Shown: piece after piece, positions 36,650-47,664 of the stretch | Numbering within the stretch: the first letter of the stretch is position 1 | Layout of the letters: every line of letters begins with the position of its first letter | Assembly (NCBI RefSeq): GCF_954871325.1 | Contig: NC_088775.1 | Location: forward strand, 54,165,561-54,229,560 | DNA from: Gordionus sp. m RMFG-2023 | Lineage: Eukaryota > Nematomorpha > Gordioida > Chordodea > Parachordodidae | Direction: 5' to 3' | Length of the DNA: 64,000 nt | Position numbers and translations under genes: made by a program | Notes under the pieces: model-generated | Seen by the model: the letters and a program-made list of their open reading frames with translations, nothing else | Databases searched by the model: none | Told to the model about the DNA's origin: nothing

Positions 36650-37870
36650 TGAAGACGCCTGATTAAAACATTTATATTATTATTATATATTTTATATTAA
36701 AATATTTTATATTAAAATATATTATATTATATAATTATATATACTTTATAATATATTACACTTATATTAGGATTTTATTATATTATAATATTACATTAAA
36801 TAATATTTTAGTGTAATACATTATTAGTTATATATATTTTATTATATTATACTTATATTAGGATTTTTTTTTTTATTTTATATTATGTATATTTAGAAGA
36901 TTAATTATAGTATTAGAATGTAGTACCTTTTTAGTATAATATTATTAGTTTTATTTTATTTTATATTAGTATTATATTATATTAGTATTATATTATATTG
37001 GTATTATATTATAATACACATTATAATATTGGTATTATATGATATTTGTATTATATTATTATTATTATATATTTTATATTATATTACACATAATAATATT
37101 GGTATTATATTATATTGGTATTATATTATATTGGTATTATATTATATTGGTATTATATTATATTGGTATTATATTATATTGGTATTATATTATATTGGTA
37201 TTATATTATATTGGTATTATATTATATTGGTATTATATTATATTGGTATTATATTATATTGGTATTATATTATATTGGTATTATATTATATTGGTATTAT
37301 ATTATATTGGTATTATATTATATTGGTATTATATTATATTGGTATTATATTATATTGGTATAATATTATATTGGTATTATATTATATTGGTATTATATTA
37401 TATTGGTATTATATTATATTGGTATTATATTATATTGGTATTATATTATATTGGTATTATATTATATTGGTATTATATTATATTGGTATTATATTATATT
37501 GGTATTATATTATATTGGTATTATATTATATTGGTATTATATTATATTGGTATTATATTATATTGGTATTATATTATATTGGTATTATATTTTGGTATTA
37601 TATTATATTGGTATTATATTATATTGGTATTATATTATAATGGTATTATATTATATTGGTTTTAAATTATTATTGTATATTTTATATTATATTACACATT
37701 ATAATATTACATTATTTTAGTATTATAGTGTATTACAATATTAGTTTATATTATTAATTTATATTATTAATTTATATTATTAATTTATATTATTAATTTA
37801 TATTATTATTATATATTTTATTATATTACACTATATTATATATTTGTATTTTATTATATAGGAAATATTA
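36650..37870 (+). repeat. 16-bp VNTR and flanking A+T repeats
   Basis: From about 37099 to 37665 a perfect 16-bp unit, GGTATTATATTATATT, repeats about 35 times with a few variants (one short unit near 37590, point changes near 37361, 37639 and 37660). Flanking sequence (36660-37095 and 37680-37855) is a degenerate form with TTATATTATTAAT units. The period is not a multiple of three but 48 is, so all three plus frames stay open; these are not genes. Confidence 0.95.
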
Positions 37871-37972
37871 TGTTACTTGTGGTGTTTTAAATTACGTACA
37901 AAAATATTTGGCTATTTTGAACTTGGCGATTTCGTGTGGGAACCCCCAAAGTAGTTTGTTCCCAAAATAATT

Positions 37973-40598
37973 ATGAAAATCCAAGAGATTAATGCTAAAT
38001 CGCAACAATTATCAATAAGAAAATTGGAAATTAAAGTATATATTATTTAATTTGCATATAATAATTAATTTTTTTAGAAAACTAGTAAAAATAAAGATTG
38101 CATAATTTATGCAGGATATGATTATATCTTCCATAAATATGGAAAGAACGCTATATATTACACATGCAGAAGAAGATGTGGAGGAAGAGCTAAATTTAGT
38201 AATACTGAATTTAGTATCACTGTAAAACATTTAGAAACATGCAAGCCAATTCAAAGTAAATAGTTATAAATATTTTACCATATATTATCCAATTAATATT
38301 CCAATTTAGATGATTCTCTAAGTCTAACCTCTGACTTTCAAGGTCCATCTATGAAACTCCCTGTTCAAGGTAAATAATTGTGATTTATAAATTATTTTAA
38401 ATACTCAAATTATAGGTATAAATATTTTACCATATATTATCCAATTAATATTCCAAGTTAGATGATTCTCTAAGTCTAACCTCTGACTTTCAAGGTCCAT
38501 CTATGAAACTCCCTGTTCAAGGTAAATAATTGTGATTTATAAATTATTTTAAATACTCAAATTATAGGTATAAATATTTTACCATATATTATCCAATTAA
38601 TATTCCAATTTAGATGATTCTCTAAGTCTAACCTCTGACTTTCAAGGTCCATCTATGAAACTCCCTGTTCAAGGTAAATAATTGTGATTTATATTATCTT
38701 ATATGCTCAAATTTTTATTTCTTTAAGACTTTGATTGCCCTAAGAAAAGATATATATCGATATCAACACAAAGTGATTTTTATAGCTAAATATTTCATAT
38801 AAATATATTTTAGCTGACAATGCTCTATTAATGGACGCCTCTACACAGACAAATATATCATTATTTTCACCAAGTATAAAAAATTAAAAACTTAATTACT
38901 GAATCATGTGTATTTATATTATAGCATCAAATGTATGCACTGCAGAATGCCAAAGTAAAATATCATATATATATTTACAATAATTTTTTAAAGCTCTTAA
39001 TCTACAAGTTTTGGACATCACAAATAGTCCAAGTAAATTTCAATTATATATTTGTGCTATCAATTTTTTAACAAAGTTATGAACCCAGAGGTAATGGAAG
39101 AAATAGATGCCCATAACAGAATTATCAATAGTCCAAGTAAATAGTATCTTATAGATATTTATATCATTTTTAAACATAGCTATCATTCAAAACAATCAAT
39201 ATAGTTTTATAACATCAAAAAACAACAAAAAAATGATATATTATAACAAATATTTATACAGCCATGATTTCGGCGACCTATATTACAAATGCCGAAAGAA
39301 TACTTGTAAGGGTAGGGGTAAATTTGGGTCACATTTTACTGTGACCCAAACACATAACCACCTCGATGATGAGGAGTATTACCACTTTCTTGTAACAATA
39401 AATCTTCTAAAAGACCAAATAAATATAGATACTCATTTGAGTATTCTAAAAATTTATCAAAAAGTCATGAGGACAAGAAAATTAGATTTATATTGTATAA
39501 ATCATCCAAAGACTTTGCCAACATTTTTGGCGGTGAAATCTATAATGGGTCGAGTTGTTCAGTCAACTAGACCTTCATTCCCTATAAATAATTCCAGTAT
39601 TATTTTACATGATGAACACAAATTAACAATTGATCGGAGACAGTTTTTACTTTTTAATAGTGAAGATAATAAAATATTTATTTTTACAACTTATAAACTT
39701 TTATCACGCCTATGTTTGGCTGAAAAAATTTTTTTAGACGGTACTTTTAATGCCTCTCCTAAATTATTTAAACAATTTTATACTATCTCTATTTTAATTA
39801 ATCATACTTTAATTATTTGTGTATATATTTTATTGCCAGATAAATATAAAAATACTTATTTAAATATGTTTTTATTATTAAAAATCATTGTTTATCTTTA
39901 GGGTTATTTTTTTCCCCCCGTTTGCCACTATTGATTTTGAAATTGGCGTATACTTAGCCCTTAAAGTTGTTTTTCTCACTATTATAGTTAAGGGCTGTTA
40001 TTTCCACTTCTGTCAGTGCGTTATTAGGCGCATTCAAGATAGTCATCTAACCCGACTATTTAGACAAAATATTGAAATAAAAAAATTTTTTCGAATTATA
40101 ATGGCCATTCCTTTTTTGTTAGAAAGGGATGTGCAATTTTTAATTAACGATCTTCGGCGACAAGCTGAAGTTTTTAGAATAAATTCAATACATGATTTTT
40201 TAAACTATTTTGAAAATACTTGGATTAATTTTAATGCAAAATTTAAATATCAAATGTGGAATACATTTGATATTAGGGGCGTGAGGACGAATAACCATGT
40301 AGAAGGGTTTCATCGTTCATTAAGGGAATACATTCCTTATTCGCATCCTAATATTTATCTCTTTATTGACACCATAAAAATTATAGAACAAGATATGGAC
40401 TTGAAATTAATCCAATTAGATGATGGCAGAAAGGTTACGGAAAGAAAAAAAAAATATTGTATATTAGACGATAAAATTAAGGAAAATATAATACTATACT
40501 GTGGAGGTTTTTTTACCCCTATAGAATATTTGGAAAAAATATCAAAATTTTTATATTCAAAAAAATCAAATCACTCTAATTTTTCTGCCATTGTCTAA
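37973..40598 (+). CDS. FLYWCH-MULE transposase 2, mini-exon gene with one probable frame break
   Basis: Same design as MULE 1. Inferred exons: 37973-38035, 38078-38255, then mini-exons 38310-38369, 38462-38521, 38614-38673, 38728-38772, 38814-38873, 38925-38954, 38994-39032, 39077-39136, then 39180-40598. FLYWCH finger 1 is in exon 2 (GYDYIFHKYG, YTCRRRCGGRAKF, HLETC). Finger 2 opens the last exon (YYKCRKNTCKGRGKF, HNHLDDEE). Core: FLDGTFNASPKLF, ATIDFEIGVYLAL, GCYFHFCQC, GVRTNNHVEGFHRSLR, so the D, D, CxxH and E positions are kept. The last exon changes frame at about 39899-39915, next to a T7C6 run: probably a frameshift. A 34-nt GT-AG intron (39868-39901) would restore the frame but remove a conserved helix. 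The ATG sits only about 40 bp after the MULE 1 right end. Confidence 0.8.
38258..38713 (+). repeat. exact 152-bp exon-intron triplication in MULE 2
   Basis: Three head-to-tail copies with a spacing of exactly 152 bp (exon starts 38310, 38462, 38614). Each has a 60-nt exon (DSLSLTSDFQGPSMKLPVQ) with a CCAATTTAG or CCAAGTTAG acceptor and a CAAG/GTAAAT donor. The near identity, introns included, indicates very recent duplication. Confidence 0.92.
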
Positions 40599-40599
40599 C

Positions 40600-41070
40600 T
40601 ATATTGTTTTATATTGTCAATAAAGGATAACATTACTATTAATCCGAGTATTTATAGTCGGGTTTGACAGAGGTGGTATACGTCATTTTCAAAATTTATA
40701 GTTTTTAATTTTTTTTTACATATACCTTATCATATTGTTTCGTCATCGACATTTTATTTATATAGTTAACACGCACTAAACCATTTTTAATAAATTTCCA
40801 TACCATGTTTTAATCATATTTATATAGCGCTATACTAATATGTTAACTTATTATAATCGCAATGGAAATATATTATTTTTAATATTGTTTACAAAATATA
40901 TACTATATATTTAAAATTTTTTATGACATAAATAATAAATAAATCCCTAAAATTATTATTACTACTTTATGTTCATTCTTAAATAAGTTGAATTTTCTTA
41001 CCAGGTAAAAGCGTGCCACTTAAATTTTAGAGTACTTATGATAAACTTCAATATTTATATAGTTTCAAAG
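40600..41070. other. no gene seen downstream of MULE 2
   Basis: A+T-rich. No inverted partner of the MULE 1 termini was recognised here, so the right end of MULE 2 is unknown. Confidence 0.4.
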
Positions 41071-42336
41071 CAGTGACGAAGCGTCAAATTCACTACTAGG
41101 GAAGCAATAGAATTTTTATTTTTAGTCAAACCATAAAAAGATTAAAATATATAAATAAGTATAATTCGTTTTTGTTTTTGAGTAAAATGATCAAACACAG
41201 AATTATAATAGTTATTGCTAGATTTTAAATTTTTTAATAACTTTTTTTCAATCGAAGTCAAAAATATTTTTATCTTGTACTCAGTATCTTTTTAAAATTT
41301 TTAATAAGTATGATTTGAATATAATGGGAAATTTTTTATAAATATAATACTGCAATACCTTCATCAGCTCCAATTGAAAGGTTATTTAGTTTTGGCACAA
41401 TGTTAAGTATGCCGAAACGGCAAAAGTCCAATTATAAATATTTGAAAAATTTGATTATCTTATAAAATAATGAATTTATTTTAAATACTCTTTTGCAAAT
41501 TAATATTTCAACTCCCATTAAAAATACTAGTCTCCCTTCATCTATGCTAAGAATGGGCTAATACTAATATTAAAATACCTGATTATTATAATCAACTCAT
41601 CATTAGATATTTTAGTAATTATTGTAAATATTCATTCTTATTATATGAATGTTATGTTCTTCACAAATAAATAATAAAAACTGTATTTTACAAACTATTC
41701 TAATTTAATTGGTAATGATAATTTAGAAGTATAAAAGATACAAGTATCTTTTATCTTGTATCTTTTTGATATTTTGAAAAAGATATTAGTATCTATATCT
41801 AAGATTCATTTTTTCACAAAGAATCTGTATCTAGATTCTTTTTCCGGATGACCTGCCCAACTCTGGGTATTGTTTATAATTAATAGGCGTCATGTCTAAG
41901 CAAGGATTTATAAATTCCTTTGCATGATAAGAATATCCTTCACAATCTTGAACTGATATCTATAGATAATGGGAAAAAAATTTCTATATATGAGTTTTAA
42001 TATTATATATATATTTTTTTATTATATTTGTCTTAATATTTTTATAATATATATTAATTTAAATTATATGCTCATACATATAACATAAAATTTGCATCTA
42101 AATATTTTTATTTTTTAGATAAAAAGGCGTTAAATAAAAGTATATCAAAATATATCTTAAAAAGTATCTATAAACAGATACCTTTGAAATAGTATATAGA
42201 TGCATATACTTTTTATACAACTCTGATCATCATAATAAATTTTCAATAACATAATTACAATTATTAAACATTAATTAAGTAAGGAAAAAAAATATAATAA
42301 AAAAAATAAGCATTTTTTTATTTTGCTTCGTCACTG
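41071..42336. mobile_element. hAT-type element, CAGTGACGAAGC ends
   Basis: The left end CAGTGACGAAGC is matched by the inverted right end (GCTTCGTCACTG, to 42336). Flanks TTTCAAAG and ATTTAAAG agree at 6 of 8. The interior holds parts of other hAT elements: a dimerisation exon at 41341-41467 with its terminus at 41865, and another terminus at 42225 (ATACAACTCTG). Confidence 0.55.
41330..41865 (+). pseudogene. hAT 3' end with dimerisation exon (CAGAGTTGGGCA family)
   Basis: The plus strand reads NTAIPSSAPIERLFSFGTML and a diverged tail to a stop near 41467, then about 400 bp of GATACAAGTATC-type subterminal repeats ending GCCCAACTCTG. It is homologous, in opposite orientation, to 20871-21039 plus 24597-24975. 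The N-terminal part is absent. Confidence 0.7.
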
Positions 42337-42794
42337 ATTTAAAGATATATTTATAGTATAATCATGCTGTCTGTTATATATTAATAGATCTAGAAGAGTT
42401 TTCTAAAATATTGTAAATTATCTGCAATTTATAATATATTATCTTAATTAATTAAATTTTTTAATATATTCTTTTCTATTATTAATATAAAATATGATCA
42501 TATATTTTATATACAATTATTATAATATTAATTGTATATAATCTATATTAATTACCATTTAGCAATTTACATTTATATTTAATTTTATTTAAAATAAAAA
42601 GTATATTTTAATTTATTTGTCTAATCTGTTACATCATTTCAAAATTATACAAATATTAAAATCGCTTCAAATATATTTGTGGCCATTTTAGGTCATTTGA
42701 CGTTTTTTCATAAATGTTCATACGATCTGGCGGACCCTAACCCTTGTTTTCTATATATTAATATTTCTTGCTGACAAATAATGGATAATCAAAC

Positions 42795-42895
42795 TACAAA
42801 ATGGCGCTACAGCTGATTACAATATGTGGACACTTTTATAATGCATTGAATGAATGAATCGCCAATCTATAGTTATATATATCATTGCATCCGAC
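42795..42895 (+). repeat. dispersed AAAATGGCG repeat, copy 3
   Basis: Reads CAAAATGGCGCTACAGCTGA, GTGGACACTTTTATAATGCA, CGCCAATCTATAGTTATA. See copies at 18385 and 25140. Confidence 0.65.
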
Positions 42896-42899
42896 TCAA

Positions 42900-43449
42900 T
42901 CCATAAGTTCTCAGAATATGGATGTGATAAAATGTCTCATTATATTATTATCATAGGAATATATTTTCTTAAAATTTTTGCCCATACCATCTTGGGCAGC
43001 TGTTATTAAAGGTAGAAAACATTGTAAATTTGATTTTTTAAGATACCTATGCCCCTTTTAAGCTCATAAATAATATACTTTCATATGTTTATCAAAATTA
43101 ATTTGTGTTTAACCCTATATCATTTTTTTGTTTATACAGGTTTTTACATAAAGCTTGTACATTGTCTTTTTTTAATTTTTATTTTAAAAAAATTTAAATA
43201 ATTTTAAGATTGGGATTTGATTCAGGGGAACTTATTACCAAAATTTAAATTTCACTACCCTCTTCTTCACTGCTATGAGTGTTAATCATCCTACAAATTA
43301 AAAAATATCATATAAAATTGGTAACGATATTCTATCGATTTACATTTATATAAAAAATATGATCGTTATTTATTTTGTGTTGGTATTATTATTTTTTTAT
43401 CTATCTACCTATGAGTTGTAAATTTCCCAGCTAATTTTGGTTGTCAATA
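42900..43449. other. no gene seen
   Basis: A+T-rich sequence without a recognisable product; short open stretches only. Confidence 0.4.
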
Positions 43450-43715
43450 TATTTAAAACATGGCGGAAAATAATAAGGAAATTAATACAAGATTCTCGAA
43501 GAAAATAATATATATACTTTTATATGAGAAATTTTGAGCATGAATATTGAAAAGAATCTGTATCTTTTGCCAAGAAACTGAAAATGATACAAGATTCTTT
43601 TCAGAAAAAAGGATCTTAGATACAGATATTAGTATCTTGTTAAAAATATACTGAGTACAAGATACAAAAGGAACTTGTATCTTAGATACAAGTATTCGCG
43701 GTATGGCCAACTTTG
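43450..43715. mobile_element. hAT terminus with GATACAAG repeats, right end
   Basis: Repeated AGATACAAGTAT, AAGATTCT and GATACAGATATTAGTATC motifs lead to a terminus which, inverted, reads CAAAGTTGGCCATACC. It resembles CAGAGTTGGGCAGGTCC at 20871. The 8 bp after it, ATTATAAG, equal the 8 bp before 20871. Confidence 0.5.
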
Positions 43716-43723
43716 ATTATAAG

Positions 43724-44800
43724 AGTGTTTTTCTGTTATAACATAATAACTAGATGCCTGCAAGCTTTTTTTTATCTTGATGCTTGGTAAATCTTTTTTT
43801 AAAAGACCCAACATGACCCAAACTTTCTGTAAAAGCTTAATAGAGGGGAAAAGTCATTTCAAAAAATACTTTTTAATCTGCTCGATTGATAAATTTTGAG
43901 TATCTTACAGCACCTTATCTATTTAGTTTTTCTCTCTCTCTCTCCTCATATACTATGTGTCCGCTTTAGACCCAAATATTTTAATTATGATCTTCAGTTA
44001 AAGTTTTTTTTAATTAGAATATATATCTCGTCGGCAAGTTGCTTTCCCTCGATAGGCAATATCTAACTAAACTAGTTTAAATTTATAAGCCCTTCCGATT
44101 CGAAGCTATATTAAACTTTACATTGATAGAGGAATGTCTATATATATTTAGGTAGATCTATAACTGTGGAGAGATAAATTTTGCAAAGTTAACATCATCC
44201 AATAAATCACATTAAAAAATTATTTTATATTAATATCTTAAATCAAAAATGTTTAATTATTTCTATGTTTATAATTGCTAATATTTAAATCCGTTTAGAT
44301 TAGGTTTGTTCATAATTTTTTGAAAGAGATTTTATAATTATTGTTCGTATCATACTTTGGGTTGAGCACCTGCCGATGGCTGATTTAATTTTACCATTAA
44401 CCTATTTAATTAAAACCTATGATTGAGCAAGACATAAGAAAAGTCTATTAATTAATTAATCAATTTTTTTAAGTTAAAAAAGATATCGCGTCAGAAATAT
44501 ATTATCAAAATTGATTATTTGAATAAAATAAGGATTAGAAATTAATATTTTGTATTTCCTTTATTATCTCCACCCATACACTTGTTTAGATATGATACAA
44601 AAATATATGTATAAATAGTTTTATTATGAAATATAATTTTCGCAAATTATCAATTTTTTCAAATGAACAATAAATTTAAAAAGCTACAAATATCTTTTAA
44701 TAAAATATAATATTTAATTTCACACAATACAATGTTAATATTAATTTTCTCAAACTGTAACACATTATAAAAATAAATTATATGGTTGTTCGATATTTAA
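43724..44800. other. no gene seen
   Basis: A+T-rich; a short CT microsatellite at 43931-43945. Nothing else recognised. Confidence 0.4.
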
Positions 44801-44806
44801 GATTGA

Positions 44807-45070
44807 ATGCTATTAACTATTACTGGAAAAGTATCAGAGCTATTAGCTGCAATGGAGGTATCTACTACATCTTCTTCATCTATAAAACTTTCAGCTAAGA
44901 ATGGGAAATGTAGAGGTAGTTCTAAGATTCGATTAAAGGATCTTGAACTTCTTCCAAAAAGACCCCAGATATCACCACATTCATGTCTGCATCACCAGCC
45001 TGATTGCCAGATACTTAAGGAAAAATTTATTTTAAAAAAATTTGTTATTTATAATAAAGTTAAAGGATAA
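44807..45070. other. G+C-richer open stretch, unknown
   Basis: Open on both strands. The plus frame begins MLLTITGKVSELLAAMEVST. The minus frame (about 44960-44800) reads SSRSFNRILELPLHFPFLAE, SFIDEEDVVDTSIAANSSD and looks more protein-like, ending at a stop near 44800. It could be the last exon of an unknown minus-strand gene or a transposon piece. It directly abuts the 46-bp minisatellite. Confidence 0.25.
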
Positions 45071-47409
45071 TATTATATCACAATTTAGATGAACTATTTT
45101 TAATAAAATTTAAAAGATAATATATTAACAAAATTTTGATTAACTATGATAAAATTAAAAAGAAAATATATAAACAAAATTTTGATTAACTATGATAAAA
45201 TTAAAAAGAAAATATTAACAAAATTTTGATTAACTATAATAAAATTAAAAAGAAATTATTAACAAAATTTTGATTAACTATAATAAAATTAAAAAGAAAA
45301 TATATTAACAAAATTTTGATTAACTATGATAAAATTAAAAAGATAATATATTAACAAAATTTTGATTAACTATGATAAAATCAGGGATGTTAACCCTTCG
45401 ACAAAAAAAAGGATCAGGGTTCGGGTCCGGTAATAAATTTAAAAAGGACCCGGGTCCAGGGTTCGGGTTCAGAGGAAACATAAAAATAATGACTCAAAAT
45501 AAGACTTTTTTTCTTCATTTTTTATTATACTTCAATATATACACATTTATAATTCGAAATGAGATAATGTATATTTTAAATATTATATTCAATCGTACAA
45601 TCATGATATCTTCTAAAATATCATCCTTCAGATTTCCACGTGAAAATCCACGTTCTACGCTTACCTAAAATAGATAGTCATTTTTATAATACATAAATTA
45701 TTGTACTTGTGTCGCCGGTACAGCCATGACGATTCTAGAAAAGGTATATAATTCTGGATATATTGAAGAATTTTTCTCCCAGAATTTTAAAATGTTTGCA
45801 TCTCTATTTATTCGCATAAATTCCGAGAACTTTTCTATTAAAGATACAATAGATATTTTTGCTCCTTTCTATCAGATGATAATTTAATTTTTTTCTCTAT
45901 CTAATAGTAAAATTTCCAGATCATCAATATCGTTATCATTTATCGCTACAACCAGTAGATATTGTTGTAACCACCAATGTATTGTAAATAATAGAGTTTT
46001 GGGTATGCCATAAATCTTCAAGATGGTCTATAGCCATTTGTTTTTGCTCACTACTTAATAAAACCTGATATCGCGGGTCTAAATATATCGAAGCATATAC
46101 AACACTATTTTTTAAATATTGTTGCTCTTATTTTCGTATTTTCTAATACTTCATTTGAAAAAGAACTTGTTAATCTCCCTAACTCTAATCGACATCTTAA
46201 CCATATGCCATAAAAATCCGATAAACATATGCACTGTTGTTATTTTTAAAGGAACCAGCACACTAGTAAGCTCTTTTACTTGATTCCAATCATCTTCTGA
46301 AAAAATGATTTCACATGCTCCTATGATAAAATCATTACAGAAATCTTTCAAACTTAATAATCGCTCTAGCATCATACACATAGAGGACCAACGTGTTGTG
46401 CATTCTAAAATTGCCATTTACCTTTTCATGGATTTTAATATTCTAACAATTGTGGGAGTTCTTATATATTTTACAACATCCCTTGCTTTATCAATTATAG
46501 TTTTAAAGTGACTATTTTTTAGGGAGATTCCACGAAAAAAATTAATAAAATTATAAAAATTTTTATATTATTTTTTTTTAAATTAATAAAATTATAAAAA
46601 TTTTATATTTTTTTAAAAATTATATTTTTACATTAATTAAAAAAAAAAATTTAAGTTAAAAATTTTTAACACCCTGAACCCTTGGATTCTTCACTTTTTA
46701 AAAGGGTCCGGGTCCGGGTTCAGCCAAAATACGAGGGTCCAGGAGGGTTCAGGGTCCGGGTCCGGGTTCACATCCCTGGATAAAATTAAAAAGAAAATAT
46801 ATTAACAAAATTTTGATTAACTATAATAAAATTAAAAAGAAATATATTAACAAAATTTTGATTAACTATAATAAAATTAAAAAGAAAATATATTAACAAA
46901 ATTTTGATTAACTATGATAAAATTAAAAAGATAATATATTAACAAAATTTTGATTAACTATGATAAAATTAAAAAGAAAATATATTAACAAAATTTTGAT
47001 TAACTATGATAAAATTAAAAAGAAAATATTAACAAAATTTTGATTAACTATAATAAAATTAAAAAGAAATATATTAACAAAATTTTGATTAACTATAATA
47101 AAATTAAAAATAAAATATATTAACTAAATTTTGATTAACTATGATAAAATTAAAAAGAAAATATATTAACAAAATTTTGATTAACTATGATAAAATTAAA
47201 AAGAAAATATATTAACAAAATTTTGATTACCTATGATGAAATTAAAAAGAAAATATTAACAAAATGTTGATTAACTATAATAAAATTAAAAAGAAATATA
47301 TTAACAAAATTTTGATTAATTATAATAAAATTAAAAAGAAAATATATTAACAAAATTTTGATTAACTATAATAAAATTAAAAATAAAATATATTAACTAA
47401 ATTTTGATT
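45034..47409 (+). repeat. 46-bp minisatellite, interrupted by a hAT
   Basis: Head-to-tail units of about 40-46 bp: ATTAACAAAATTTTGATTAA then CTATGATAAAATTAAAAAGA and AAATAT. About 7-8 units before and 14 after the hAT at 45382-46778. Two size variants recur in the same order on the right, suggesting multi-unit duplications. Confidence 0.92.
45382..46778 (-). mobile_element. deletion derivative of the 21-kb hAT family
   Basis: Tips CAGGGATGT and inverted CAGGGATGT with GGACCCGGACCC-type subterminals, flanked by an exact 8-bp duplication GATAAAAT (45374-45381 and 46779-46786) taken from the minisatellite unit. On the minus strand it keeps CTTRWSSMCMMLERLLSLKD with FIIGACEIIFSEDDWNQVKE (about 46417-46220) and the VSVERGF / FHFEL region near 45500-45660. 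The first half of the gene (BED finger and catalytic start) is missing. The insertion is younger than the array. Confidence 0.9.
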
Positions 47410-47664
47410 TGATAAAATTGATCCCTAAAATACTTCTGCAGTCAAATACTTGCAAATATCTAGAAAATAATAAATTACATCTTGTATATTAAAATCTTGC
47501 ATATTAAATAATTTACCATGCAGTATTGAAGTAAAGACTTTATGTAAATTTTCTAGGAAATTTTTCGAAATATTGAAGCGAAATGGTATAATGACAAAAG
47601 ACGGACAAACGGATCGGACCGATACCCTTTATAGGCTGCATTAAACGGGCTTTACAAAAAACAA

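Larger units (their letters stand above)
30326..37946 (+). mobile_element. MULE transposon 1 with internal tandem-repeat stack
   Basis: The left end has AAATCGCCATGTTCAAAATC followed by GCCAAA (30352-30377). The inverted right end has AAATCGCCAAGTTCAAAATA followed by GCCAAA (37932-37907), and each is preceded outward by GTTCCCA. Between them lie the FLYWCH/MULE gene (30513-33161) and then about 4.6 kb of stacked tandem repeats. If these are the true terminal repeats the element is about 7.6 kb. No clean 8-10 bp target duplication could be read. The same terminal block occurs alone at 51398-51429. Confidence 0.55.

Noticed and set aside
37029-37720. Long overlapping open frames (about 80-208 codons) in all three plus frames
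   Set aside because: They are a consequence of the 16-bp repeat without stop codons; the same Tyr/Ile/Leu peptide appears in each frame.
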